Under the pieces are notes generated by a model. The model worked only from the letters and a program-made list of their open reading frames with translations, was not told where the DNA came from and did not search any database. From Cymbidium sinense (lineage: Eukaryota; Streptophyta; Magnoliopsida; Asparagales; Orchidaceae), in assembly GCA_021442155.1 (NCBI GenBank), contig CM038214.1:140840040-140904039 (forward strand): a stretch of DNA of 64,000 bases. The letters run 5' to 3'. Made by a program: the position numbers and the translations under genes. Shown here piece by piece: positions 35,016 through 46,060 of this stretch. Within the stretch, counting starts at the first letter, position 1, and every line of letters begins with the position of its first letter.

Positions 35016-38000
35016 TGGTCTGTGGCATCTACTGTTGGATTAATTACCCTAACCTTATTTGGGGTCTTACTACTTTTGTTATTTCCACTGTTAATGGTAA
35101 GGTGTTTCCTGTCTACTGGAGGGAGATGTATTACCTTATGCTTTACTTTCTGCTTTACTTTTTGATCAACAGGGACAGACTTCTTGCCATCAATATTTTG
35201 TTTATGTGTCCTACTGTCTCTACTTTCCATTATATGATTAAGGTTGTGTTCTATCTCTTTTCCTATTTCTAGAAATCTATTCTGGGGCTCATGACTTTGC
35301 TGTATCAATGTTTAATTGCTATATTTTGTATAGCTTCATGATAGGCCCTAATTTATCTATTTTTTCTCCCTTTATTATGGATGTGGCCCCTCTTATGCTC
35401 CCTAACCTCACCTCCACAACTTGTAAGGAGAGAAACTGCAATACCCTTGCTACTATAACTTCTTCTTTGAAGGATTGGAATTACTTCTTGATTTCCTTCT
35501 AGCCTATTTTTATTGATGTTGTGGGCTTAGCTGCTGGTCTACTTTTCTGTGTCTTGAAGGATTTCAAAGATGGCTTTTCTTTGAACCACATTTGACTCTA
35601 TGTTGTACCACTATTTTTTACTAGATTATCTTATGGTGGGTGCAATAAATGTTTTGCTATTTTAATTGTTAGCTATTGGATTTTTCGGTCTTATGTCCAG
35701 CAGGCTGCTTTTGGGGCTATTTTTCTGATTACTTTTGCTAACATCACCTTACCAACCTGTAAGGAGAGAAACTATCATACCCTTATTATAATTATTATCT
35801 CTTTGCAGGATTGGACTTACTTAATGATTTCTTTTCAGTCTGCTTTTACTGAGGATGTTAGTTTAGCTGCAAGCCTGCTCTCCTTTGTCTTGAAGGATTT
35901 CAATGATGGCTCCCTTTTGAACCCCTTTTGTGTCTATGTTGTATCACTATTTTTTATTATCTTATCTTATGGTGGGTGCAATAATGGTATTGTTGTTTTA
36001 ATTGTTGGTTGTTGGATTTTGGATCTTATGTCCAACGTGCTACTGAGGTTGTTGTTTGTTGGCTTTTGTTTTTTCGATTGCTTTTATTGTTTGTAACTGG
36101 GTGATCACCACATTTTGTTCTATCTAAACCGCTATTTTTTCCATCTTGATTCATTAGACTTATCCGACATATGATTATGCTATTACCTACTTGGAAATTA
36201 ACTTATGCACTGTCTATATTGAATGGGTGGTTTTATAGCCAGCTTGTTGTTATTTGCTATCTTGGTTGTTGGTTGAATTGGATTATTAGGTTTTATGCCC
36301 AGCAAGCTGCTACTGGGGTTGTCTCTGATGTCCAGCAGGCTACTTTTGGGGCTATTTTTCTATTTTTTTTTTGCAAACCTCACCTTCCCAACCTATAAGG
36401 AGAGAAACTGCAATACCCTTATTATTATTATCTCTTTGCAGGATTGGGCTTACTTAATGATTTGTTTCCAGTCTGCTTTTACTGAGGATGTTGGTTTAGT
36501 TGCAAGCCTGCTCTTCATTATTTTGAAGGATTTCAATGATGGCTCTCTTTTGAACCCCTTTTGTATCTATGTTGTACCTCTCTTTTTTACTGGCTTATCT
36601 TATGGTGGGTGCAATAATTGTATTACTATTTTAATTGTTGCTATTGGATTTTTGGGTCTTATGTCCAACAGGTTGTCTTTGAGGTTGTTGGTTGTTTTTT
36701 TGTTGTTGTTTTTCTGATTATTTTATTGTTTCCATCCAGGCTGTAGCTGATCACCTGATGTTTGTGGTCTATTTGATCTACTGCTATTTTTTCCATCTTG
36801 TTTCAGTTTGACTTGTGCATATCACTATGACTATGCTATTACCTACTTGGATATTATCTTATGCACTTTCTATTGTATGGGTAGTTTTATGGCCAGCTTG
36901 TTGTTATTTGCTATCTTGGTTGTTGGCTGAATTGGATTATCGAGTTTTATGCCCAGTAAGCTGCTACTGGGGTTGTCTCTCTGATTGTATTTATTTGGAG
37001 TTGTTTGTGGTGGGGAGCAGCTTATTACCTCTGGCTTCTGGTCCATCTAATCTGCTGCTGCATTCCCATCTGCATTTCTTGTTGTAATTTGGGTTTGGGT
37101 TATGTTTCCTTGTTATACACTTGCTGGTTATTAACTTCTGCAATGATTATTAACAAGGGGGTTGTTAACATCTACATTGCTTATTCTGATTGGGTACCTT
37201 TTTCTAGGCTATATTCCTAGGCCGTATACCAAGACTATAAGTTTCATATATGTCCCATATGATTGGGATGGAGTTAATTACATGCTATTTGATTTGCCTT
37301 GCTGGATTTCAGTAGGCTTTTCAATTGGTTGTATATTGCTACTTTTTTCTACCTGGCCTTTTCTGTTGTTTTCCTGTGGTGGGTTTTCATGCTTGCCTAA
37401 TTAAACTCTTGGCTCTAGTAAAAAATAAAGATGGTTCATTTTCATATGTGTAGGGATTCTCATGCCATGGTGACTATATTAATGATATTTATTCTGCATG
37501 GGATCCCCTTTCTCTGCTCTTTTCGTCCTTTTCTATTGTGTTTATGGCTTTGTTTTAGGTTTGCCTCTCAACTACTTTCAACAAATGGTTCTTCCCACTT
37601 GTTGGCTATGATGGTTGTGATGATTTCACTCTTTAGTTTGGTAGTAGCTCTTGTGATGTAATCCTTCCAAGTTTGGATGCTCATATTTCCATCGCCTAAT
37701 TTGGTGACTGAGCCTTTTCTCTCACACACTTCTTTATAATATTTCTAATTTATACTATTTTCAATTTTCATTTTGTCTCAGATTACTTTCCTCTAATATT
37801 TATCTTTCTACAATTTTGGTGCATTTCTCTTGTTCTCTTGTGTTTGCTCCTAGTGTCATGCATTCTCTCATCCCAAGAGCTTTGGCCTAGATCTATTCAT
37901 TGGCTTATCTATGTTAATGAATTTGTATCTTTTGTTTTCCTTTACTCTTTTATTTTGCTTTTGGTTGTACTTAGATGGGGATTTACTCTAGGTGATTGTA

Positions 38001-38099
38001 GCTCTTGAGCATAGTTGTGAGTTTATCCCCTATTAAGGACCTTGTAACCCTCTATTTGTGATAATAAAATTCCCCCTATATGGGGTTTCCCAAAAAAAA
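35016..38099 (+). mobile_element. Poly(A) retroposon-like block with internal repeats
   Basis: The block ends in GATAATAAAATTCC, a short stretch and an A-tract (38092-38099) abutting CCCTAAA-type repeats. Its tail resembles the minus-strand block ending at 10313. The + strand is T/G-rich, so frames read as hydrophobic strings (for example 35803-36096 and 36295-36717, rich in Leu, Phe, Val and Cys). These are copies of one repeated segment (QSAFTEDV, LKDFNDGSLLNPFC, LSYGGCNN), and I recognise no RT, endonuclease or capsid motif. It could be a LINE 3' region, a non-autonomous retroposon, or the 3' part of a host transcript. The 5' border with the Tat LTR looks like a truncation breakpoint. Confidence 0.5.
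35400..37000 (+). repeat. Internal ~640-656 bp tandem repeats
   Basis: AAGGAGAGAAACTGCAAT-type segments start near 35423, 35759 and 36394 (steps of about 336 and 636). ATGCTATTACCTACTTGG-type segments lie at about 36175 and 36831 (656 apart), and CAGCAGGCTGCT/GGGGCTATTTTTCT-type segments near 35697, 36298-36360 and 36951. The first unit appears to lack about half of the repeat. The repeated frame keeps similar amino acids in two units (TEDVxLxASLL, LKDFNDGSLLNPFC), which may only reflect recent duplication. Confidence 0.75.
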
Positions 38100-39882
38100 C
38101 CTACAACCCTAAATCTAAAAAAAAAAACCTAATAACTAAAATAAAAATAAAACTAAACTAAAACCTAAACCTAAACCTAAACTTATAAAATAAACTAAAA
38201 TAAAAAACCTAAACTAAAATAAATAAACCTAAAATAAAAAAATTAAACTAAATAATAATAAAATTAAGAAAGAAAATAAATTAAAATAATAAAAAATAAA
38301 CTAAATAAAGCTAAACCTACCCGTTTACTTAATTTAAAAAAGAAATAAAAATAATAATAATAAAATTTAAAAAAACACTAACCCTAAACCTACAAACCTA
38401 AACCCTAAGCCTTGAAACCCTAAACCCTAAACCCTAAACCCTACACCCTAAAATCTACAACCCTAAACCCTAAACCCTAAACCCCAAACCCGAAACCTTA
38501 AATCCTAAACACTAAAAGTCTAAAAAATTAAAACTAAACTAAATAAAATCAGTAACTAAACCTAAACATAAATAAAATAATAAATAAAATAAAATAAAAA
38601 CCTAAGCTAAAACCAAGACCTAAACCTAAACACAAACCTAAACCTAAACGTAAAAAGAAAATAAAATAAAAAAATAAAAATTAAACTATAATAAAATAAA
38701 TAGAAACCTAAACTAAACTAAAATAATAAAATAAACATCAAAAGCTAATAAATAATAAAAACTAAATGTAAAATAAAAATAAAATAAACCTATTAAAATA
38801 ATATAATAAAAATTAAATAAAAATTCTAAACCTAAAAAGAAATAGAAAATAAAACCGAAACCTTAAACTAAAAAAAATGTAAATAAAAAATAAACAAAAT
38901 AAAATAAACCTAAAGCTAAACTAAAATAAACTAACCTAAAATAAATAAAACATAAACCTAAACCTAAAATAAACTTAACCTAAACCATAAACTAAATAAA
39001 AAAAAAACTAAAAATAAACCTAAACCTAAACTAAAAAATAAAACCTAAAAATCAACCTAAAAGAAAAACCTAAAACCTAAACCTAAAAAAATAAAAATAA
39101 AAAATAAAACCTAAACATAAAAAATAAAATAAAATAAATATTAACTAAAAAATAAACATAAACCTAATAAATAAACTAAAATAAAAACCTAAACAAAAAT
39201 AAATATACCTAAAAAATAAACTAAACTAAAAAAAATAATAAAAAATAAAAAAAATAAACTAAAATAAAATAAAAAAATAAACAAAATAAAATTAATCATC
39301 TTATTTTAAGTTTAAAAAAATGAATCCTAAACCCTCCCTAAACCTAAACCTTAAACCATAAACCCAAAGCTAACCCTTAAACCTATAACCCTAAACCTAC
39401 AACCCTAAACCTAAACCCTAAACTAAAACTCTAAACCCCAAACCTGAACTAAACTTAAACTAACCTAAACCTTAAATCCTAAACTAAATCCTAAACTAAA
39501 CTAAACCTAAACTCATCCAAACCCTAAACTTAAACTTAAACCTAAAACCCTAAACCCTCTAAATCAAAATTTAAACCCAAAAGTTTTAAAGTTTAAACCC
39601 TAAAACCCAACTAAGCAACCCTAACTATCCTACCTAAACCTAAACCTCAAAACCATAAACCTAAACCTAAAACCTAACCCTAAACCCTAAAACCTAAATC
39701 CTAAACCTCAAACCTAAACCCTAAACCCTAACCCTAAACCCTAAACCTCTAAAAGCATAAATCGCTAAACCCTAAACCCTAAACCTTAACCATAAACATC
39801 AAACCTAAACCTAAACCTAAAGTAACTTAATAAATTAAAAAATCAATCTAAACCATAAAACCTAATAAATTTAAACCCTAAG
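38100..39882 (-). repeat. Degenerate telomere-like satellite, C-rich strand on +
   Basis: The satellite is the same as at the left end but inverted: CCCTAAA clusters (38370-38510, 39320-39830) and A-rich spacers of AAATAAAACCTAA type. The junction motif appears as TTTACTTAATTTAAAAAA near 38322 and in weaker form near 39297. No genes. Confidence 0.9.
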
Positions 39883-40295
39883 AATGGAAAAAACCTTGAC
39901 GGCAGGAACATCACCATCAACCGTGCTCCCTACTGGTGGAGGCAGAGGCGTTGGTCATCAGTGGTGGTGTGTGGGATCTAGAGATATGGAGGGGTGGTCA
40001 TAGAGGTTGGAGGAGTGACGAAGGTTACAACCATGGTGGTGGATCACGCTACTAGAGAGACAGGGTGGTTCTAATGGGAACTAGAGAAATTGAAGAATGA
40101 CTGATCTGATCTGCTACTTATGAACTACGTCTTTATAGAAAAGATGATTCTATTTACCTAGGGTTTTTAATTTGCTTTATGTGTGCTCATTTTTTATCCA
40201 TGTCATCGCTTGTATCATAGAAAACTTGGTGTGTTACTTGATGAAATTGAAAAGAAAAAATGTTGAATATGAATATGTTCTCTATTTAAAAAAAA
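39883..40295 (+). pseudogene. GR-RBP mRNA 3'-end fragment (copy 3)
   Basis: It starts AATGGAAAAAACCTTGACGG, reading NGKNLDGRNITIN, the last RRM strand of a plant glycine-rich RNA-binding protein. A GGTGGT-rich tail follows with frameshifts. At 40064-40093 the C-terminus reads GGSNGN-stop-RN-stop: the Trp of the family ending GNWRN has become TAG and the natural stop follows at 40091. The 3' UTR (with GCTCATTTTTTATCC and AAACTTGGTGTGTTACTTG) and an A-tract at 40288-40295 complete a processed-mRNA structure. The upstream base context CCCTAAG is shared with copies 2, 5 and 7. Confidence 0.88.
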
Positions 40296-42456
40296 CCCTA
40301 AACCCTAAATTAAAACCTGAACCTTAGACCTAAACCCTAAACCCTAAACCCTAAACCCTAAACCATAAACCCTACACCCTAAAACCTACAACCCTAAACT
40401 CTAAACTCTAAACCGCAAACCCTAAACCCTAAACCTTAAACCCTAAAAACCTAAACCTAAATTAAATAAAACATAAAAATAAAATAAATAAGTAAACCTA
40501 AACCTAAAAAATAAATAAATAAAATATAAATATAAATTAAAACTTAAACCTAAACCTAAAAGAAAAATAAGAGAAAAAAATAAAACTTAACTAAAATAAA
40601 ATAAATAAAAACTTAAACTAAACCAATAAATTAAATAAAACTAAGAATAGAAAACCTAAATAAAATAAAAACTAAATGTAAAATTAAAATAAAATAAACC
40701 TAAAATAAAATTAAAACTAAATAAAAACCTAAACATAAAAATAAAATCTAAAAATAAATAAAAAATAAAACCTAAACCCTAAGCTAAAAAAAATCCTAAA
40801 TGCAAAATAAAAATAAAATAGACAAAATAAAATAAACCTAAACCTATACTAAAATAAACAAAACTAAATTAAATACAACCTAGACCTAAACGTAAAATAA
40901 ACTAAATCAAAACCTTAACCTAAACCTAAACTAAATAAAACAAAATAAACTAAAAATAAACCTAAATTTAAACTTAAAAAATAAAACCTAAAAGTAAACC
41001 TAAAACCTAAACCTAAAAAAACAAAATAGAAACCTAAACCTAAACATAAAAATTAAAATAAAACCTAAACCTGAAAACTAAAATAAAAATTAAACTAAAC
41101 TAAAAAATAAGCATAAACATAAACCTAAACCTAAAAATAAATAAAATAAAACTAAACTAAAATAAATAAATAAACTAAACTAAATAAAATAAAATAAACC
41201 TAAATAAAATAAATATAAAAGTATAATAAATAAAAAATAAACTAAATAAACTTGCATTTACTTTAAAAAAACTATAAAACCATAAACCCTAAACCTAAAC
41301 CTCAATCCTAAACCCTAAACCCTAAACCCTAAACCCTAAAACTAAACTTAAACTTACAACTTAAACTAAACCCTAAACCCTAAACCTAAACCTTAACCCT
41401 AAACCCTAAATTAATCCTAAACCTTAAACTCTAAACTATAAATAATAAACCCTAAAACCTAAACCTTAAACTCCAAGCTCTAAACCCTAAACTTACTATC
41501 GACCTCAAAACCTTTAAACCCTAAACCCAAACATTAAACCCTAAACTATACTCTAAACCTAAACCCTAAAGCCTAAACACTAAACCTTAAACCCTAAACC
41601 CTAAACCCTAACCCTAAACCCTAAACCCCAAAACCCTAAACCATAAACCCTAAACCCTAATCCCTAAACTCTAAACCATAAACCCTAAAAAACTAAAAAC
41701 ATAAACCTAAACTAAATAAAACCTAATAATAATATAAATAAATAAACTTAAACCTAAATAAAATAAAATAAAATAAAAACCTAAACCTAAACCTAAAAAA
41801 AATTTTAAAAATAACAAAATAAACTAAATTAAATAAAAACCTAAACTAAACTAAAAAAACTAAAATAAACCTAAGCATAAAAAACCTAATTAAAAATAAA
41901 ACTAAACAAAAAATAATAATAAAATAGACCTAAAACAAAATAAAATAAAATCTAAATAAAAACCTAAACATAAAAAAATCTCAAAATAAAAATGAATAAT
42001 AAATAAAAAATAAAACCTAAACCTTAAACTAAAAGAAAAACCTAAACATAAAATAAACAAAATAAAATAAACCTAAACCTGCACAAAAATAAACTTAATT
42101 AAAAGAAATAAAACCTAAACCTAAACCTAAACAAATAAAATAAAATGAACTAAAATAAACCTAAAACTAAACTAAAAAATAAAACCTAAAATAAATGTAA
42201 AATAAAAACCTAAAACCTAAACCTAAAAAAATAAAATAAAAACCTAAACCTAAAAATAAAAAATAAAACATAAACCTAATAAATAAAATAAATATAAAAC
42301 TCAACTAAAAAATAAAGCTAAACCTAAAAAAAAACTAAAATAAAAAAAAAATTAAACTAAAAAATAAATATAAAAAAAAAAATAAAAATAAACTTAAATA
42401 AATCTAGACCTATGAGTTTTTAATTTTAAAAAACTAAACCCTAAACCCTAAACCCT
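40296..42456 (-). repeat. Degenerate telomere-like satellite, C-rich strand on +
   Basis: CCCTAAA-rich clusters at 40296-40450 and 41280-41700 alternate with A-rich spacers. Junction-like motifs occur near 41250 and 42405. No coding content. Confidence 0.9.
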
Positions 42457-42555
42457 ATAGTGCTCATTTTTTATCTATTGTTTTGTGTCTTAGAAAATTT
42501 TTGGTTAATGAAATTGAAAAGAATAAATGTTGAATCTAAATTTGTTCTTAAAAAA
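42457..42555 (+). pseudogene. GR-RBP 3'-UTR-only remnant (copy 4)
   Basis: Only the distal 3' UTR remains: GTGCTCATTTTTTATCTA, TGTGTCTTAGAAAA, AATGAAATTGAAAAGAA, AATGTTGAATC and the final A-tract before CCCTT. It matches the other copies in order but lacks all coding sequence. CCCTAAA repeats lie directly on both sides. Confidence 0.85.
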
Positions 42556-42712
42556 CCCTTAAACTCTAAACCCTAAACTAAACCATAAACCCTAAACCTA
42601 AACCTAAACCTAAACCTAAACCTAAACCAACTAAACCCTAAACCCAAAATGCTAAAACCTAAACTAAACTAAATCAACCTAAAAAAATAAAAAAAAATAA
42701 AAACCTAAACTA

Positions 42713-42805
<93 letters not shown>

Positions 42806-43813
42806 TAAAAACCTAAACTAAAACCTAAACCTAAACCAAAAAAATAAAAATTAAAAATTAAAACTAAAATAAAATAAAATAAATAAAAACCTAAACTAAA
42901 CTAAAAATAAAAATATAAATAAAATAAAAAACTAAACCAAAAATAAAAAAAATAAAATAAAAACTAAATAAAAACCTAAACCTAAAAATAAACCTAAAAA
43001 ATAAAACATAAAAATAAATAAAAAAATAAAACCTAGACCTTAAACTAAAAAAAACTAAACCTAAAATTAAAAAATAAACAAAATAAAATAAACCTAAACT
43101 TAAACTAAAATAAACTAAAATAAAATAAATAAAACCTAAACCTAAACCTAAAATAAACTAAACCTAAACCTAAACCTGAACTAAATAAACTAAAATAAAC
43201 TAAAAATAAACCTAAACCTAAACTAAAATAATAAAACCTAAAATAAAAACCTAAAACCTAAACTTAAAGAAATAAAATAAAAGCCTAAACCTAAACCTAA
43301 AAATAAGAAATAAAACCTAAACCTAACAATAAAAAAAAAAAATTGAACTCAACTAAAATAAACCTAAACCTAAAAAATAAACTAAAATAAAAAACTTAAA
43401 CTAAAATAAATAAACCTAAAATAAATTAATTAAACTAAATAAAAATAAAAAATAAAATAAACTCAAATAAATTAAAAATAAACTAAGTAAACCAAGACCT
43501 TCGAGTTTACTTAATTTAAAATAAAAAATAAAAAATAAAAATAGAAAAAATAAAACCTAACCCTAAAACTAACCCTAAACCCTGAACCCTAAACCTACAA
43601 CCCTAAACCCTAAACCCTAAACCCTAAACCCTTAAACCCTAAATCTTAAACCCTAAACCCTAAAACCATAAACTGTAAACACTAGACCTTAAACTCTAAA
43701 TCTTAAAACCTATAACCCTAAACCCAAATCCCAAACCCTAAGCACTAAACCATAACCCCTAAACTAACACTAAACCTTAAACAGTAAACCCTAAACTAAC
43801 CCTAAACTCTAAG
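42556..43813 (-). repeat. Degenerate telomere-like satellite, C-rich strand on +
   Basis: A short CCTAAA-hexamer run (42590-42630), an A-rich spacer holding a long (AT)n tract, the junction motif (GTTTACTTAATTTAAAATAA near 43504) and a CCCTAAA cluster (43560-43810). Confidence 0.9.
42719..42800. repeat. (AT)n microsatellite, about 41 units
   Basis: A pure alternating AT run of about 82 bases lies within the A-rich spacer. It is likely to form a cruciform or to vary in length, and is the cleanest simple repeat in the window. Confidence 0.97.
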
Positions 43814-44254
43814 AATGGGCAGAACCTTGACAACAAGAACCTCATTATCAACTAGGCTCAATCTTGATCTAGCGGTGGAGGCCAAGGAAGATGTGATAGT
43901 TATCGTAGTGGTGGTGGGGGATCTGGAGGTGGTGGTCAGAGTAGTGGTGGTTATGGAGGCAGGTGGAGCGATGGAGTTTACACATGTGGTGGTGGTAGAG
44001 GGAGAGATCAGGGATATGATTGTGGATCCTACTACTCAAGAAATTGAAGAACAGTCGATCCAATCTATTGCTTATGGAACTGTGTCTTTATAGTAGAGAA
44101 AGTTCTACTTATCTAAGGTTTTTGATTTTATTTATGGGCGCTCATTTTTTATCTATATCATCGCTTGTATCTTAGAATACTTGGGATGCTACTTGGTTGA
44201 TAAAATTGAAAAGAAAAAATGTTGAATATGAAATTGTTCTCTATTTACAAAAAA
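43814..44254 (+). pseudogene. GR-RBP mRNA 3'-end fragment (copy 5)
   Basis: It begins AATGGGCAGAACCTTGACAA, read as NGQNLDNKNLIIN-stop-AQS, the terminal RRM strand. A GGTGGT-rich tail follows; the open frame 43815-44093 runs in a shifted frame and is not the ancestral one. The C-terminal block is shortened (YYSRN-stop around 44031-44048), which suggests loss of the GGSDGNW codons. The 3' UTR and A-tract at 44247-44254 match copies 1-3. Preceding bases are CTAAG, as in the other copies with this 5' breakpoint. Confidence 0.88.
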
Positions 44255-44640
44255 CCTTAAATCCTAAACCCTAAACCCTAAACTAAAACTTAAACCCTAA
44301 ACCTAAAACCTAAACCCCAAACCCTAAACCCTACACCTTAAAAACCCTAAACCTTAAACACTAAATAGTAAACATTAAACATAAACCCTAAACCCTAAAC
44401 CCTAAAACCATATACCCTAAACCCTAAACCCTAAACTCTAAAAACTAAACTAACCCTAAACCCTAAACCCCAAACTAACCCTAAACACTAAAACCTAAAC
44501 CTTGAATAAAGATGTCATTAGGAGTAGATTTAAAGAGTGACCTAATCCTAACATAGTTATGGTAAAGAAAATGTCTTCAGGAGACTTTCCTTTGACTATT
44601 AGAGATTTGAATACCCTAAACCCTAACCCCAAATCATATT
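44255..44640 (-). repeat. Degenerate telomere-like satellite, end of middle block
   Basis: CCCTAAA variants run to about 44510. A 110-bp stretch without heptamers follows, then one last short run (ACCCTAAACCCTAACCCC near 44613) before AT-rich DNA. Confidence 0.8.
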
Positions 44641-46060
44641 ATAATAATAAATATTATAGTATAATTTAGCATCATATATTTGAGCATGTAGTGATGTGTT
44701 TTGGATGTTAAAAAGATGTTTTGAAATGTTTTAGTATATTATCTTATATAGTCTATATTAATATAAATCATAAATATATTGATTTAAATAATCAGATGAT
44801 GAAATTTGTTAAATTTGAAGTGGGAATTACTTTGTAGTACCAAAGGTGTGCTACGCCACTTGTAGTATAAAAAGAAAGATTTTATGTTCAAAATTATCTA
44901 TTATATGTTGTAGCATAGTATAATATCATATGTCATAATATATTGTTTTGCAAATTTTAAATTCTTTTAGTATTTTGCAATCATGCAGTCAAGCCTACAC
45001 TAGCATTATTTATAAAAATGTTGATTTAGACTTTAAAATGGTGGAATTTGGTCAAATTCATAATATGTAGAGCTTGGCATCATAATATATTATTTCAATT
45101 TAAAATATTTAACTAAAAAAATATATAGTTTTTTATTGTTTAGACTAATTTTATTATTTTTATCTTAAGCAATTTGTGATGTGATATGCAATATAATATA
45201 ATATAATATAATATGATATAGTGTAATATAATATAAGATGCATAACATAGTGTAGCATCATCATTATACTATTATATTATGTATTATTACTTGTTTGAGC
45301 ATATTTTAGTTTCTTATAGTAGTAGTAGTTTGTAGGTATAATTCATAAAAATATATTGATTTATAGTCGAGATGATGGGATTTGGCAAAATTTAATGTAA
45401 GCTTTAGGAACATCATTGGGGTGTACTATGGTGTGTCATTTAATCAAAAGAATGGAATTTAATATCCAAAATAAATGTTCATTTTTCAACAAAATTTTAT
45501 AATTTTTTTCTTAAAGTGATTCATTTAAGGTGTAATGTAAGATAATATATTATATGAAAGCATATTAAAATATAATGTACATAACAATATAACTTAACAT
45601 ATATATGAATGTGGTGGTGTGTTACTAAATGTTATTGTACATTTTAGTATATTTTACTTTTGTTATAATACATTGGATCAAAACTCACAAAAATGTTAAT
45701 TTGAAGATTGAGATGGATGAAGAATTCACGGCACACAACAACACAAAAATAATGCTATTTTGTACCATTTCTAATAGAAAATTAACAATTTTACATCCAA
45801 AATGAACATTATTCATATTTTGAGAAAATTTTGCTATTTGTTTTTTCAAGTGATTCTAAGGAGGTGTAATGTTAGAAAATATATATTACAACAAATTATA
45901 ATATAACATATTATATTATAATATAATATAGTGTGTTAATTTACATTATAATATGTTTAGCATGCTATTGTATAGTTAGTTTATGTTTGCACCATCACAA
46001 ATCATAAAATGTTGATTACAATGTTGAGATGATGTAATTTGAATGAATATATTGTTAGGC
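44641..46060. repeat. AT-rich satellite, about 337-bp units, ~4-5 copies
   Basis: A recurring module contains AAAATGTTGATTTA then GAGATGATGGAATTTGG, near 44766, 45007, 45344, 45684 and 46000. A second mark, CTTAAAGTGATTC..GGTGTAATGTAA, lies near 45163, 45500 and 45844 (steps of 337 and 344). Runs of ATATAATATAATATAAT sit between them. No open frame. It lies between the telomere-like block and the minus-strand Tat element; whether it belongs to that element's 3' region cannot be told. Confidence 0.75.

Noticed and set aside
34880..35308. 142-codon minus frame
   Set aside because: It crosses the breakpoint between the Tat LTR and the following poly(A) block, so it cannot be an evolved gene.
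36295..36717. 140-codon + frame as a membrane protein
   Set aside because: It consists of a tandem-repeated T-rich segment; hydrophobicity follows from base composition and no family is recognisable.
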